From positions 1-64,000 of the forward strand of contig DATCLS010000026.1 of assembly GCA_036563805.1 (NCBI GenBank): a stretch of 64,000 nt of DNA, read 5' to 3'. The position numbers and the translations under genes are program-made. The stretch comes from DATCLS01 sp036563805. Its GTDB lineage: Bacteria; Actinomycetota; Acidimicrobiia; Acidimicrobiales; VFJN01. Of the stretch, positions 1-7,768 are shown piece after piece (position 1 is the first letter of the stretch; the number at the start of each line of letters is the position of its first letter). The notes under the pieces were generated by a model that was not told the DNA's origin, ran no database searches, and was given only the letters and a program-made list of their open reading frames with translations.

Positions 1-762
1 TCGGCCGGTGTCATGTTCTCGGCCGAGGTCAAGGCGGCGCTGCTCGAGCACCTGCCCAACGCTCAGATCCTCGACTTCATCGCCTCGACCGAGACCGCCG
101 CCGGCGTCAGCGTGGCCCGGGCCGGCAACGTGCCCCCGACCGGGCGCTTCACCCCCTACCCCGGCGTCATCCTGGTGGACGACGACGGGGCCGTCGTCCC
201 GCCGGGCGCCAGGGTGCCGGGACGGCTCGCCGTCCCGGGCCGGTTCGGGGGGTACCGCGGGGACGACGCCAAGACCGCAGCCGTCACGCTGGAGGTGGAC
301 GGCGCCCCCTACACGCTGCCGGGCGACGTCGCGGTGTGGGAGGACGACGGCACCATCTCGCTGCTGGGCCGGGGATCGGCGTGCATCAACACCGGCGGCG
401 AGAAGGTCTTCCCCGAGGAGGTCGAGGAGGCCGCCAAGCGCGACCCGGCGGTCGACGACTGCCTGGTCTTCGGCGTCCCCGACGAGCGCTTCGGGCAGAG
501 GGTGGTCGCGGTGGTGTCGATGGTCGGGTCCGACGTGGGCGGGTCCGGACCGGGCGGCCGTCCGGTCGACCCGGCCAGTCTGGTAAACGGTCTGCTCGAC
601 CGGCTGAGGGGCGAGCTGGCCGCCTACAAGCTGCCCCGGGCGGTCGTGGTGCTCGACCGGGTGCCCCGGACCCCGAGCGGCAAGCCCGACTACGCCGCGG
701 CGCGGGCCGAGCTCGCGCGGCGGACGGGCGCAGCGTCTATGCCGTCTATGCAGGGAGGGTGA
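1..762 (+). CDS. AMP-forming acyl-CoA synthetase, C-terminal part (5' end outside window)
   Basis: The frame is open from base 1, so the start and the ATP-binding loop lie outside. The visible 253 residues are the end of an ANL-family ligase: a hinge region with a GEKVFPEE stretch (the family's G-E-x(3)-P-x-E), the mobile C-terminal lid, and PSGKPDY with the catalytic lysine near the end. The family joins carboxylic acids to CoA through an acyl-adenylate. It ends at TGA 760-762 within a 17-bp tandem duplication and is followed at once by a HAD gene. The substrate cannot be told from this fragment. Confidence 0.85.
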   Translation, partial: SAGVMFSAEVKAALLEHLPNAQILDFIASTETAAGVSVARAGNVPPTGRFTPYPGVILVDDDGAVVPPGARVPGRLAVPGRFGGYRGDDAKTAAVTLEVDGAPYTLPGDVAVWEDDGTISLLGRGSACINTGGEKVFPEEVEEAAKRDPAVDDCLVFGVPDERFGQRVVAVVSMVGSDVGGSGPGGRPVDPASLVNGLLDRLRGELAAYKLPRAVVVLDRVPRTPSGKPDYAAARAELARRTGAASMPSMQGG

Positions 763-780
763 CTATGCAGGGAGGGTGAC
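747..780. repeat. 17-bp tandem duplication at a gene junction
   Basis: TATGCAGGGAGGGTGAC occurs twice without a gap (747-763 and 764-780). The first copy carries the stop of the ligase, the second the GTG start of the HAD gene. Removing one copy would give a GTGA stop/start overlap, like many junctions in this window. Confidence 0.9.
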
Positions 781-1435
781 CACGCCGCTGGTGATCTGGG
801 ACTTCGACGGCACGCTGGCGGACACGTTCGTGGCCATCCGCATCGCCGTCGACCGGGCGCTGGCCGCGCACGGCCTGCCGCCGGCCGACGAGGCCACGCT
901 GCGGTCGTCGATCGGGCTCAGCCTGCCCCGAGTGTTCGAGCGGCTGGTGGGGGCCGAGGTCGCCGCGGACGGGCGGCTCGTCGAAGGCCTGGTGGCGGCC
1001 TACCGGCGGGAGTTCGTCCAGGCCGGTGTCGAGCACGCGGCGCTGTTCCCTGGCGTCGACGAGCTGCTCGCCGACCTGGAGGAGGCGGGCGTCCCATCGG
1101 CGATCGCCACCAGCAAGGGCCGCATGACGATCGAGCTGATGCTCGACCGGCTCGGCATCGCCCGGCGCTTCGCCTGCGTGGTGAGCGACGACGACGTCCG
1201 GAACCCGAAGCCCGACCCCGAGATGGTCGTCACGGCCTGCGCCGCCTGCGGCCGCCGGCCCGCCGATGCGGTCGTCGTGGGCGACACCCCGTTCGACATC
1301 GAGATGGGCCGGGCCGCCGGCGCCGCCACGATCGGCGTCACGTGGGGCAACACCCCCCGCGCCGAGCTGGCCGCCGCCCGCCCCACCCACCTCGTCGACG
1401 AGGTCGCCGAGCTCCGGCCGCTCCTCCCGCCGTAG
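776..1435 (+). CDS. HAD-family phosphatase (phosphoglycolate-phosphatase-like)
   Basis: A 219-residue HAD hydrolase. Motif I is DFDGTLADT near residue 9 (nucleophile and acid/base aspartates), motif II is the threonine in ATSKGR, motif III the lysine of NPKPDPE, and motif IV GDTPFD. The long helical cap after motif I is typical of the Gph/beta-phosphoglucomutase subgroup, which dephosphorylates small phosphometabolites. The GTG start at 776 is chosen because MTTPLVIWDFDGT puts motif I at its usual place. GGAGG abuts the start; a second copy lies 17 bases further up because of the duplication. Substrate unknown. Confidence 0.85.
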   Translation: MTTPLVIWDFDGTLADTFVAIRIAVDRALAAHGLPPADEATLRSSIGLSLPRVFERLVGAEVAADGRLVEGLVAAYRREFVQAGVEHAALFPGVDELLADLEEAGVPSAIATSKGRMTIELMLDRLGIARRFACVVSDDDVRNPKPDPEMVVTACAACGRRPADAVVVGDTPFDIEMGRAAGAATIGVTWGNTPRAELAAARPTHLVDEVAELRPLLPP

Positions 1436-1588
1436 CTCACGCTGACCGGCGAGCCCCGTCGTCAAGGGAGGGTGACGGTCGTGCTGATGAGGCCGACGCC
1501 GTCGGCGGCCGCGGCCACCCAGGGACGCCCGTCGCCTAAGGTCGGGCCGCCGAAGCTGGGTCGAATCTGCGGGGAGGCGGGGCCGAGA

Positions 1589-2098
1589 ATGGTCGATGCG
1601 ATCGATCGCATGGAGAAGGCGTCGGCGTACGCCGGGTTCCAGACGTCGCGGGTGGAGATCGACGGTGCGCAGACCCTGGTGGCGCGCACGTCGGAGTTCC
1701 GCTGGAGCTGGTTCGCCACGAAGCTGCACACGTTCCTCGTCGCGCGGGCGTTCCCCGCCGAGATCGCACTGCCGGGTCACCTCGACGCCTTCATGCAGGG
1801 GGCCCTGCGGTACGCGAAGGCCAACAAGCCGGGCCTCCCGGTCGGCCTCCAGACGGGGATCGCCACGATCGTCACCGCGGTCGTCGAGGGCGCCAGCCCG
1901 TCGGCCCGAAGGTGGGCGGCGACGCCGCACGGCCGCCAATTCGGCGTGATCTCCTTGCCCGTTCTCGTCGACACCGCGACGGGCGACGTCGTCAGGCCGG
2001 CGCGGATGCTCATCGGCGGCGTCTACTTCGGCTACCTCAAGGAGATCGTCGACCGCCAGATCCTCGCCGCCGTGGGCGGCCACCTGGCCGAGGCCTGA
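1589..2098 (+). CDS. Conserved-looking protein of unknown function
   Basis: 169 residues from ATG 1589, which has GGGGAGG about 12 bases upstream. The frame stays open back to 1472, but those extra residues are rich in A, P and R and have no ribosome-binding site. No signal peptide or convincing membrane helix is seen. The C-terminal half is moderately hydrophobic (GIATIVTAVVEGA; RMLIGGVYFGYLKEIVDRQ). I do not recognise a family. It faces the Excalibur gene convergently with a strong hairpin between them. Confidence 0.6.
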   Translation: MVDAIDRMEKASAYAGFQTSRVEIDGAQTLVARTSEFRWSWFATKLHTFLVARAFPAEIALPGHLDAFMQGALRYAKANKPGLPVGLQTGIATIVTAVVEGASPSARRWAATPHGRQFGVISLPVLVDTATGDVVRPARMLIGGVYFGYLKEIVDRQILAAVGGHLAEA

Positions 2099-2150
2099 GC
2101 GGACCCCGGCGGTCGGGCCGACCAGCGAGGCGTGCCCGTGCGAGGGCGAC

Positions 2151-2187
2151 GCGTAGGCGCCCCCGGCTGAGGCGGGGGCGCCTACGC
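2151..2187. terminator. Bidirectional hairpin terminator
   Basis: Perfect 15-bp inverted repeat (arms 2151-2165 and 2173-2187, 7-base loop) between two convergent genes. There is no U tract, as is common in very GC-rich actinobacteria. Confidence 0.8.
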
Positions 2188-2216
2188 GCAAAGTCGGATG
2201 TGGTCAGCCCGCTGGG

Positions 2217-2648
2217 TCAGCGGGTGCGGAGGTGGCGGGGGATGTAGACGTGCCGGCGGGCCGTGAAGGCCACGACGCCCGCCAGGAGCAGGACCCCGCC
2301 GACGACCGTGAGCGGCACGGTCGTGGACCCCGTCCGGGGCAGGGTCGAGCCGTCGGACGCGTCCGGGCCCTCGGCGACCGGGGCGCCGTCACCACCGTCG
2401 CCACCGCCGCCCGCCGGGGCCGGCTCGGTCGCGGGGGCCGGCGACGGCGACCCGCCGCCCTCCTCCTCGCAGCCGATCCCGTCGCCGTCGCGGTCCAAGC
2501 CATGGGGGTCGCCGGGCTCGACGCTCATGTTCGGCGACGTGCCCGGATCCCCACAGTCCAGGTCCTGCGCCCCCGCCGGGGCGACGCCGATGAGCAGTGC
2601 TGTTGTGATGGCGGCCATGAGGATGCCCGCCCTTGTGATTGTCCTCAT
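2217..2648 (-). CDS. LPRTG cell-wall-anchored Excalibur-domain protein
   Basis: 143 residues. An N-terminal signal peptide (hydrophobic run, then GVAPAGAQ with likely cleavage after AGA) is followed by a short Excalibur calcium-binding domain: a cysteine pair framing DRDGDGIGCEE, residues about 52-62. Next comes a Ser/Pro/Ala/Gly-rich linker and a sortase sorting signal (LPRTG, hydrophobic helix, Arg-rich tail). It is therefore expected to be covalently bound to peptidoglycan. Excalibur modules resemble one calcium-binding loop with two disulfide cysteines. The wall anchor indicates a monoderm host with a sortase encoded elsewhere. Confidence 0.85.
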   Translation of the reverse strand: MRTITRAGILMAAITTALLIGVAPAGAQDLDCGDPGTSPNMSVEPGDPHGLDRDGDGIGCEEEGGGSPSPAPATEPAPAGGGGDGGDGAPVAEGPDASDGSTLPRTGSTTVPLTVVGGVLLLAGVVAFTARRHVYIPRHLRTR

Positions 2649-2812
2649 GGCGGCGTGACGCTAGTCCTCGATGCGGGGGTCGTGGGGCCGCCTCGCGAAC
2701 GTTTTACCTGGTAGACGGGGGTGTGACGGCGTGTTGCCGGCAGCCACGCATCGTCCACGGTCCGGCGTCGGTGCCGCGCCCGGAGCCGCCATGTGTCGAG
2801 TGGTTGGAATAA

Positions 2813-2835
2813 AGTTGAGTCCAGGGTTGTCAACT
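2813..2835. promoter_or_regulatory. HAIR-like (HspR) operator upstream of hsp20
   Basis: AGTTGA (2813-2818) and TCAACT (2830-2835) are perfect inverted arms separated by 11 bases. This is the TTGA-N11-TCAA geometry of the HspR inverted repeat (CTTGAGT-N7-ACTCAAG); the left half GTTGAGT matches 6 of 7. It lies about 45-65 bases before the Hsp20 start. HspR regulates heat-shock genes in actinobacteria; no hspR is in the window. Confidence 0.6.
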
Positions 2836-2877
2836 AGGGCGGAGACTGAAGGTTGCCTGGGGAGGAGGTGACAGTCC

Positions 2878-3366
2878 GTGGCACTGCCCATCGCACGAAC
2901 CAACGAGCACACCGTCGAGCGCTGGAGCCCCTTCGCTGAGCTCGAGCGCCTGGATCGACAGATGGACGAGTTCCTCGGGTCGTGGTGGAACCGTCCGAGC
3001 TTCTTCGGCGGCTCGCTGCTGTCGCACCTGTTCGACGGCTTCGACGGCGCCCTGACGCCGCTCGCCGACGTCGAGGAGACCGATGACGCCTACGTCGTCG
3101 AGCTCGACCTGCCCGGCGTGAAGCGGGGCGACGTCGACGTCGAGGTCGACGGCCGCCGTCTGTCCGTGCGCGGTGAGCGCAAGGAGAGGGAGCGGGCCGG
3201 CATCCTGCGGCGCCGGGAGCGCACCGTGGGCCGCTTCGCCTACGAGGTGACCCTGCCCGGCGACGTCGACGCCGACGGCGTCGAGGCCCGTCTGGACGAC
3301 GGCGTGCTGAGCGTGCGGCTGCCGAAGCCGGAGCACGACCGGCGCCGTCGCATCCCCATCCAGTGA
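2878..3366 (+). CDS. Hsp20 / alpha-crystallin small heat-shock chaperone
   Basis: 162 residues. The alpha-crystallin domain spans roughly 58-160: LADVEETDDAYVVELDLPGV, then VDVEVDGRRLSVRGERKE, and an FAYEVTLPGDVDADGVEA segment leading to GVLSVRLPK. The N-terminal arm contains LDRQMDEFLG. It ends with RRRIPIQ, which supplies a C-terminal I-x-I/V-type tail. GTG start 2878 has GGAGGAGG upstream. It is an ATP-independent holdase that protects unfolding proteins. The HAIR-like operator suggests HspR control. In mycobacterial dormancy regulons an Hsp20 is a main product, but no DosR-type box was seen here. Confidence 0.93.
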   Translation: MALPIARTNEHTVERWSPFAELERLDRQMDEFLGSWWNRPSFFGGSLLSHLFDGFDGALTPLADVEETDDAYVVELDLPGVKRGDVDVEVDGRRLSVRGERKERERAGILRRRERTVGRFAYEVTLPGDVDADGVEARLDDGVLSVRLPKPEHDRRRRIPIQ

Positions 3367-3413
3367 GGGGCTGACGGCTCTCGCAACGAGAACCATGGGA
3401 GGTGACGACGAGG

Positions 3414-3824
3414 ATGGACACCCACCTCAGCGTCGCCGACCGAGCCGTGGCGCTGGCGCCCGCGTGCCGTGAGGCCGCGGGCGCCTACGCGTTGTCGCCC
3501 TCCGACCAAAGTTGGGAGCGGATGCAGCAGCGCCGCCGCGCCGCCGTCGCCGAGCTGGTCGCCCACGCCGGCGGCCGGCGGGAACCGGTGTCCGCCGCCT
3601 ACGAGGCGCTGGTGGACCGGATCGCCCGGCGGTCCGACGACTTCGACGCCGCCGAGGCGCTGCGCCTGGTGACGGAGGCGCTGGCCGCCATCGGCTGGGA
3701 CGGCGACCTTCGCAGCGACGCCGGTGACCCGGGCGCCCGGGCCGATCGGGGTGCGCCCGGCTGCCGCCGGGCCTCGACGTGGCGGCGACGCCGGGGACGC
3801 GCCGCCGCGGCCGGCGCGTCCTGA
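3414..3824 (+). CDS. Small protein of unknown function downstream of hsp20
   Basis: About 136 residues from ATG 3414 (a GTG at 3402 overlaps the GGGAGG motif that more likely serves as ribosome-binding site). Residues 1-90 look like an ordinary helical protein (AVAELVAHAGG, EALRLVTEALAAIGWDG). The last 40 residues are Arg/Ala/Gly-rich and may be poorly structured. It is probably co-transcribed with hsp20, the gap being under 50 bases. No family recognised. Confidence 0.5.
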   Translation: MDTHLSVADRAVALAPACREAAGAYALSPSDQSWERMQQRRRAAVAELVAHAGGRREPVSAAYEALVDRIARRSDDFDAAEALRLVTEALAAIGWDGDLRSDAGDPGARADRGAPGCRRASTWRRRRGRAAAAGAS

Positions 3825-4081
3825 CCCGCTGACCGCCGACCGGCCGGCGCCGATCGATCGACCGCCGACCGGGCGGCGGGGCGGGATGCGCCTGCGCCCG
3901 GCCGTCGCCGGGCGGGGACGGCCCGGCGGATCGGGGGTGTGCCCGGGGCCCTGCGCTGGGGCGCCGCTGCCGCGGTGGGGCAGCCGGTCTCCATGACCGG
4001 CCGACCGGGGCCGGCGGCCGGTGGCCGAACCGAACGCCAGCGGGCGGCCGACCGGGGCCGGGTCGCGCCGGGGAGGATGGG

Positions 4082-4930
4082 TCAGGCCGGGGCGTGGTCC
4101 TCGACGAAGCGGACGAGGGCGTCGGCGTCGCGCTGGGCCTCGCGGGGCGCGTTGACGATCAGGCGGGTGACGCCGAGGTCGGCGAACGCAGCGATCGTGG
4201 CGGCGTCGAGCGGCAGGCGGGGGTCGGGCGTGACCGAGATCTCCAGCTCGCCGAGCTCGGGCGGGCGCTCCTGCTCGCCGGCCGCCCGGCGCAGGCCGGC
4301 GATGGCCTTCTCCGTGGCCTCCAGCCCGAGGCCGAAGCCGTACCAGCCGTGGCCGATCGCCACCGCCCGCCGGAACGACTGCGGGGCGTGGCCGCCCACG
4401 TGGATGGGCGGCCCGAGGGGATCGCGAGGCCGGGGCTCGGCCCGCACGGCCGAGAACGACACGTGCGGACCCTCGTACGCCGTCGCCCCGGACCACAGCG
4501 CCCGCATGGCGGCGACGGCGTCGGTGGTGCGGGCGCCCCGGTCGGCCAGCGTGGCGCCGAGCGCCCGGAGCTCGGGCTCGAGGTAGCCGACCCCGATGCC
4601 GAACAGGAACCGGCCCCCGCTCGCCCGGTCCAGCGACGCCACGTGCTTGGCCAGGATCAGCGGCTGGTGGACGGGTACGACGGTCACGCCGGTCCCGAGC
4701 CGCAGCGTGGTCGTCCGCCCGGCGATCAGCGCCAACGACACGAAGGGGTCGAGCATCGGCGTGTCGGGCGGGGCCAGCGACTGGGGGACCCGGGGGTTGG
4801 GCAGGACGTAGTGCTCTCCGGTCCACACGCTCTCCCAGCCAGCGGCCTCGGCTGCTACCGCCACCCGCACCGCCGCCGACGGGTCGGTGGCGCCCACGTA
4901 CATGTTGATCCCGAAGAGTCCGAGCCGCAT
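4082..4930 (-). CDS. LLM-class F420-dependent oxidoreductase
   Basis: 282 residues of the luciferase-like monooxygenase fold. Features are an N-terminal beta strand MRLGLFGI, the GWESVWTGEHY segment, TLRLGTGVTVVPVHQPL, the RFLFGIGVGYLEPEL phosphate/F420-binding stretch near 107-121, and PPIHVGGHAPQSFRRA. LLM enzymes with this pattern commonly use coenzyme F420 for hydride transfer. The substrate is not predictable. It lies alone on the minus strand, head-in to the small gene at 3414. Between them 257 bases hold only GC-rich sequence with no clear signal. Confidence 0.8.
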   Translation of the reverse strand: MRLGLFGINMYVGATDPSAAVRVAVAAEAAGWESVWTGEHYVLPNPRVPQSLAPPDTPMLDPFVSLALIAGRTTTLRLGTGVTVVPVHQPLILAKHVASLDRASGGRFLFGIGVGYLEPELRALGATLADRGARTTDAVAAMRALWSGATAYEGPHVSFSAVRAEPRPRDPLGPPIHVGGHAPQSFRRAVAIGHGWYGFGLGLEATEKAIAGLRRAAGEQERPPELGELEISVTPDPRLPLDAATIAAFADLGVTRLIVNAPREAQRDADALVRFVEDHAPA

Positions 4931-5001
4931 CGGCGAGGCACGCTATCCAGCCCCACCCGGGACGGCTCGCCGGCCCCGGCTCCGGCGGGACCGGCGGGCG
5001 G

Positions 5002-7383
5002 TCAGCGGGCGGCGGTGCGGCGGGCGGCGGTGCGGCGGGCGTGGTCGAGGAGGAGCCGGCGCTCGGCCCGGGCGATCGCCCGGCGGGCGCGGTCGACGGC
5101 GTCGGGGTTGACCGAGATCGACGTGATGCCGGCGTCGACCAGCAGCTCGGCGAACTCGGGCCGGTTGGACGGCGCCTGACCGCACAGCGACGACGTGATG
5201 CCGGCCCGGTGCGCGGCCTCGATGATGCGCCGGATGGCGTCGACGACCGCCTCGTCGGCCTCGTCGAACAGCTCGGCGCACGTCTCGGAGTCGCGGTCGA
5301 CGCCCAGCACGAGCTGGGTGAGGTCGTTGGAGCCGATGGACACGCCGTCGATGCCCATGGCCGCGTACTCGGGGATCCGGTACACGACCGACGGCACCTC
5401 GGCCATGACCCACCGGTGCATCCCCCGGTGCCGGCCGAGCGGGTGGCGGTCGACGGCCTCGAGGCAGGCCTCGAGCTCCCAGCGGGTCCGGACGAACGGG
5501 ATCATGAGGTGCAGGTTCGGCGTCTCCTCCCGCACCCGGGCCAGCACGTCGAGGTCGAGGGCGAACAGCTCGGGGTCGCGCACGTAGCGGTAGCAGCCCC
5601 GGTAGCCGATCATCGGGTTGGCCTCGACCGGCTCGTGGTCCTCGCCGCCGGCCAGGCCCCGGAACTCGTTGGTCCGGAAGTCGACGGCCCGGTAGATCAC
5701 CGGCCGCGGGGCGAACGCCCGGGTGATGCGCAGCACCGACGCCGCCATGCGGTCGACGAACTCGGCCCGGCGGCCGGTGGCGAGCAGGTGCTTCGGGTGC
5801 TCGCCGCGCAGGGCGTCGGTGATCATGAACTCGGCCCGCAGCAGCCCGACCCCGTCCACGGGCAGGGCGGCGATCTCCTCGGCGTCGTCGGCGATGGCCA
5901 GGTTGACGTAGAGGAGGGTGCTGGTGGTCTCCGGGGCGGGTGGGGCCGCGGCGACGGCCGCGGGCGCCGGGGCCGCCGGTGTCCCGACCTGCGGCAGCGC
6001 CCCCTCGACCCGGCCCTCGAGCACCTGGCCCCGCGTACCGTCGACCGTGACGACGTCGCCGTCGCGCAGTGCGGTCGTGGCGGTCCGCGTGGCGACGACG
6101 GTCGGGAGGTGCAGCTCCCGCCCCACGATGGCGGCGTGGCAGGTCACCCCGCCGCCGTCGGTGACCAGGGCGGCCGCCCGCCGCATCGTCGGGACCCAGT
6201 CGGGGTTGGTCATGGGGGCGACCAGCACCTCGCCGGCCGCCAGCTCCCGGCCCTGGTCCGGTGATCGCAGGATGCGGACGCGCCCGGCCGCCACCCCTGG
6301 CGCCGCCGCCAGCCCGGTGACCAGGACCCGCCCGGGCTGCGCCGGCTGGGCGGCGCCGCCGGTGCCACGGTCGCCGTCCGCCCCCGGGGCGAGCGTGGTG
6401 ATCGGCCGCGACTGGACCAGCCAGATGTGGTGCTCGTCGATGGCGAACTCGATGTCCTGGGGCACGCCGTAGTGCCGCTCGACCTCGATGCCGAAGTGGG
6501 CCAGCGCCGCGAGCACGTCGTCGTCGAGCACCCGGGCGCGGGCCTCCTCGTCGGCGAGCGCCACGCGCTGGTCGCCGTCGGGCCCGGGGACCACCTTGTG
6601 GCTCTGCACGCCGACGTGGGTCTCGATCACCCGCAGGCCGTCCTTGGCGACCACGTACGTGTCGGGCTCGACCTGGCCGCCGACGACGACCTCCCCGAGC
6701 CCGAACGCGGCCTCGACCACCAGCCGGTCGCGGGCGCCCGTGGCCGGGTCGGCCGTGAACAGCACGCCGGAGCGGTCGGCGGGGACCATGCGCTGCACGA
6801 CCACGGCGATGGCGGGCTCGTCGGCGATGCCCCGGGTGGCCCGGTAGGCCACGACCCGCTGCCCCCACAGGGACGCCCAGCAGTCGACGATCCGTCCGAC
6901 GAGCGCGTCCTCGCCCCGGACGTTGGTGAACGTCTCGTTCATGCCGGCGAACGACGTCGACGCCGTGTCCTCGGCCGTGGCCGACGACCGCACCGCCACG
7001 GGCTCGTCGCCGTCCGGGCCGAGCCGGCGGTAGGCCTCGACCACCCGCTGGCGCAGGTCGTCGGGCATGCCCGCCCGCCGGACCGCCTCCTGCAGGTCGC
7101 GGGTGGCGGCGCCGAGCGCCTCCGGGTCGTCGGCGTCGACGGCGGCGGCGCGCGCCAGCAGGGCCGCCCGCACCTCGCCCTCGTCCATGGCCCGCAGGTA
7201 GGCGTCTGCGGTGACCACGAACCCGGGCGGGACCGGGAACCCGGCCCGGGTCAGCTCGCCCAGGTTGGCGCCCTTGCCGCCGACCAGCCCGACGTCGTCC
7301 CGGCCGACCTCCTCGAACCAGACGACGTCCCCCGGGGCGGGCCCCGTCCCGGGCGGTTCCGTCACGGCCGCGTGCTCGCGCAT
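5002..7383 (-). CDS. ppsA: Phosphoenolpyruvate synthase (pyruvate, water dikinase)
   Basis: 793 residues. The N-terminal pyruvate/ATP-grasp domain starts with VGGKGANLGEL near 35-44 and contains VRSSATAEDT (131-140). The central swivelling domain carries the phospho-histidine in TCHAAIVGRE (His about 416). The C-terminal TIM-barrel PEP domain contains GVGLLRAEF, GSNDLTQ and SSLCGQAPS with the catalytic Cys. It makes PEP from pyruvate and ATP, opening gluconeogenesis. ATG 7383 is chosen because GAGGAGG lies 6 bases upstream; more upstream ATGs lack this. A DosR-type box (7459-7472) sits about 76 bases before the start, in the gap after the carrier-protein gene. Confidence 0.92.
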   Translation of the reverse strand: MREHAAVTEPPGTGPAPGDVVWFEEVGRDDVGLVGGKGANLGELTRAGFPVPPGFVVTADAYLRAMDEGEVRAALLARAAAVDADDPEALGAATRDLQEAVRRAGMPDDLRQRVVEAYRRLGPDGDEPVAVRSSATAEDTASTSFAGMNETFTNVRGEDALVGRIVDCWASLWGQRVVAYRATRGIADEPAIAVVVQRMVPADRSGVLFTADPATGARDRLVVEAAFGLGEVVVGGQVEPDTYVVAKDGLRVIETHVGVQSHKVVPGPDGDQRVALADEEARARVLDDDVLAALAHFGIEVERHYGVPQDIEFAIDEHHIWLVQSRPITTLAPGADGDRGTGGAAQPAQPGRVLVTGLAAAPGVAAGRVRILRSPDQGRELAAGEVLVAPMTNPDWVPTMRRAAALVTDGGGVTCHAAIVGRELHLPTVVATRTATTALRDGDVVTVDGTRGQVLEGRVEGALPQVGTPAAPAPAAVAAAPPAPETTSTLLYVNLAIADDAEEIAALPVDGVGLLRAEFMITDALRGEHPKHLLATGRRAEFVDRMAASVLRITRAFAPRPVIYRAVDFRTNEFRGLAGGEDHEPVEANPMIGYRGCYRYVRDPELFALDLDVLARVREETPNLHLMIPFVRTRWELEACLEAVDRHPLGRHRGMHRWVMAEVPSVVYRIPEYAAMGIDGVSIGSNDLTQLVLGVDRDSETCAELFDEADEAVVDAIRRIIEAAHRAGITSSLCGQAPSNRPEFAELLVDAGITSISVNPDAVDRARRAIARAERRLLLDHARRTAARRTAAR

Positions 7384-7458
7384 GTCCTGCCTCCTCGGCC
7401 GGGCGCTCGGGCGCTGGGATGTCACCGTCATCGTCCGCGCGCCCCGGGGCCGGCCCCA

Positions 7459-7472
7459 GGGGCGAACGTCCC
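7459..7472. promoter_or_regulatory. DosR-type box A (ppsA)
   Basis: GGGGCGAACGTCCC, matching GGGRC-N4-GTCCC; on the coding strand of ppsA it reads GGGACGTTCGCCCC. It lies intergenic, about 76 bases upstream of the ppsA start. Confidence 0.6.
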
Positions 7473-7513
7473 AACCGGGCGGGACCGGCGACCCGCCACC
7501 CGCCCCGCCGGCC

Positions 7514-7768
7514 TCAGGCGCCGCCCACCCCGTGGCTGGCCACGTAGTCCACGAACCCCTCGACGGTCTGGAGGAGGGGGTAGTCGCGCTCGGGCACATC
7601 GATGCCGGCCTCGTCGCGCAGGGCGTTCATCAGGTTGAGGAAGTCCAGCGAGTCGAGGCGGGCCTCCTCGGTGAACGAGGCGGTCGGGTCGACGGCGTCG
7701 AGGTCGACCTCGGGGGCGACGCCGGCCAGGAGGCGGGCCAGCAGCGCGTGGGCGGCGGCGGGCGTCAC
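7514..7768 (-). CDS. Acyl carrier protein (phosphopantetheine-binding)
   Basis: 84 residues from GTG 7768. The attachment site is the serine of RLDSLDFLNLM (about residue 40), followed by the usual acidic helix and DYPLLQTVEGFVDYV. The GTG overlaps the TGA of the upstream ligase gene (GTGA), so the two are translationally coupled. A dedicated carrier protein beside an acetyl-CoA-synthetase-like enzyme suggests that the ligase may load an acyl group onto the carrier rather than, or as well as, onto CoA. That partnership is inferred only from gene order. Confidence 0.85.
   Translation of the reverse strand: MTPAAAHALLARLLAGVAPEVDLDAVDPTASFTEEARLDSLDFLNLMNALRDEAGIDVPERDYPLLQTVEGFVDYVASHGVGGA

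Noticed and set aside
746..2191. Long minus-strand open frame of 481 codons opposite the HAD and unknown genes
   Set aside because: Arg/Asp/His/Gly-rich shadow of plus-strand coding; no motif, no start context. Many such antisense frames arise from high GC3.
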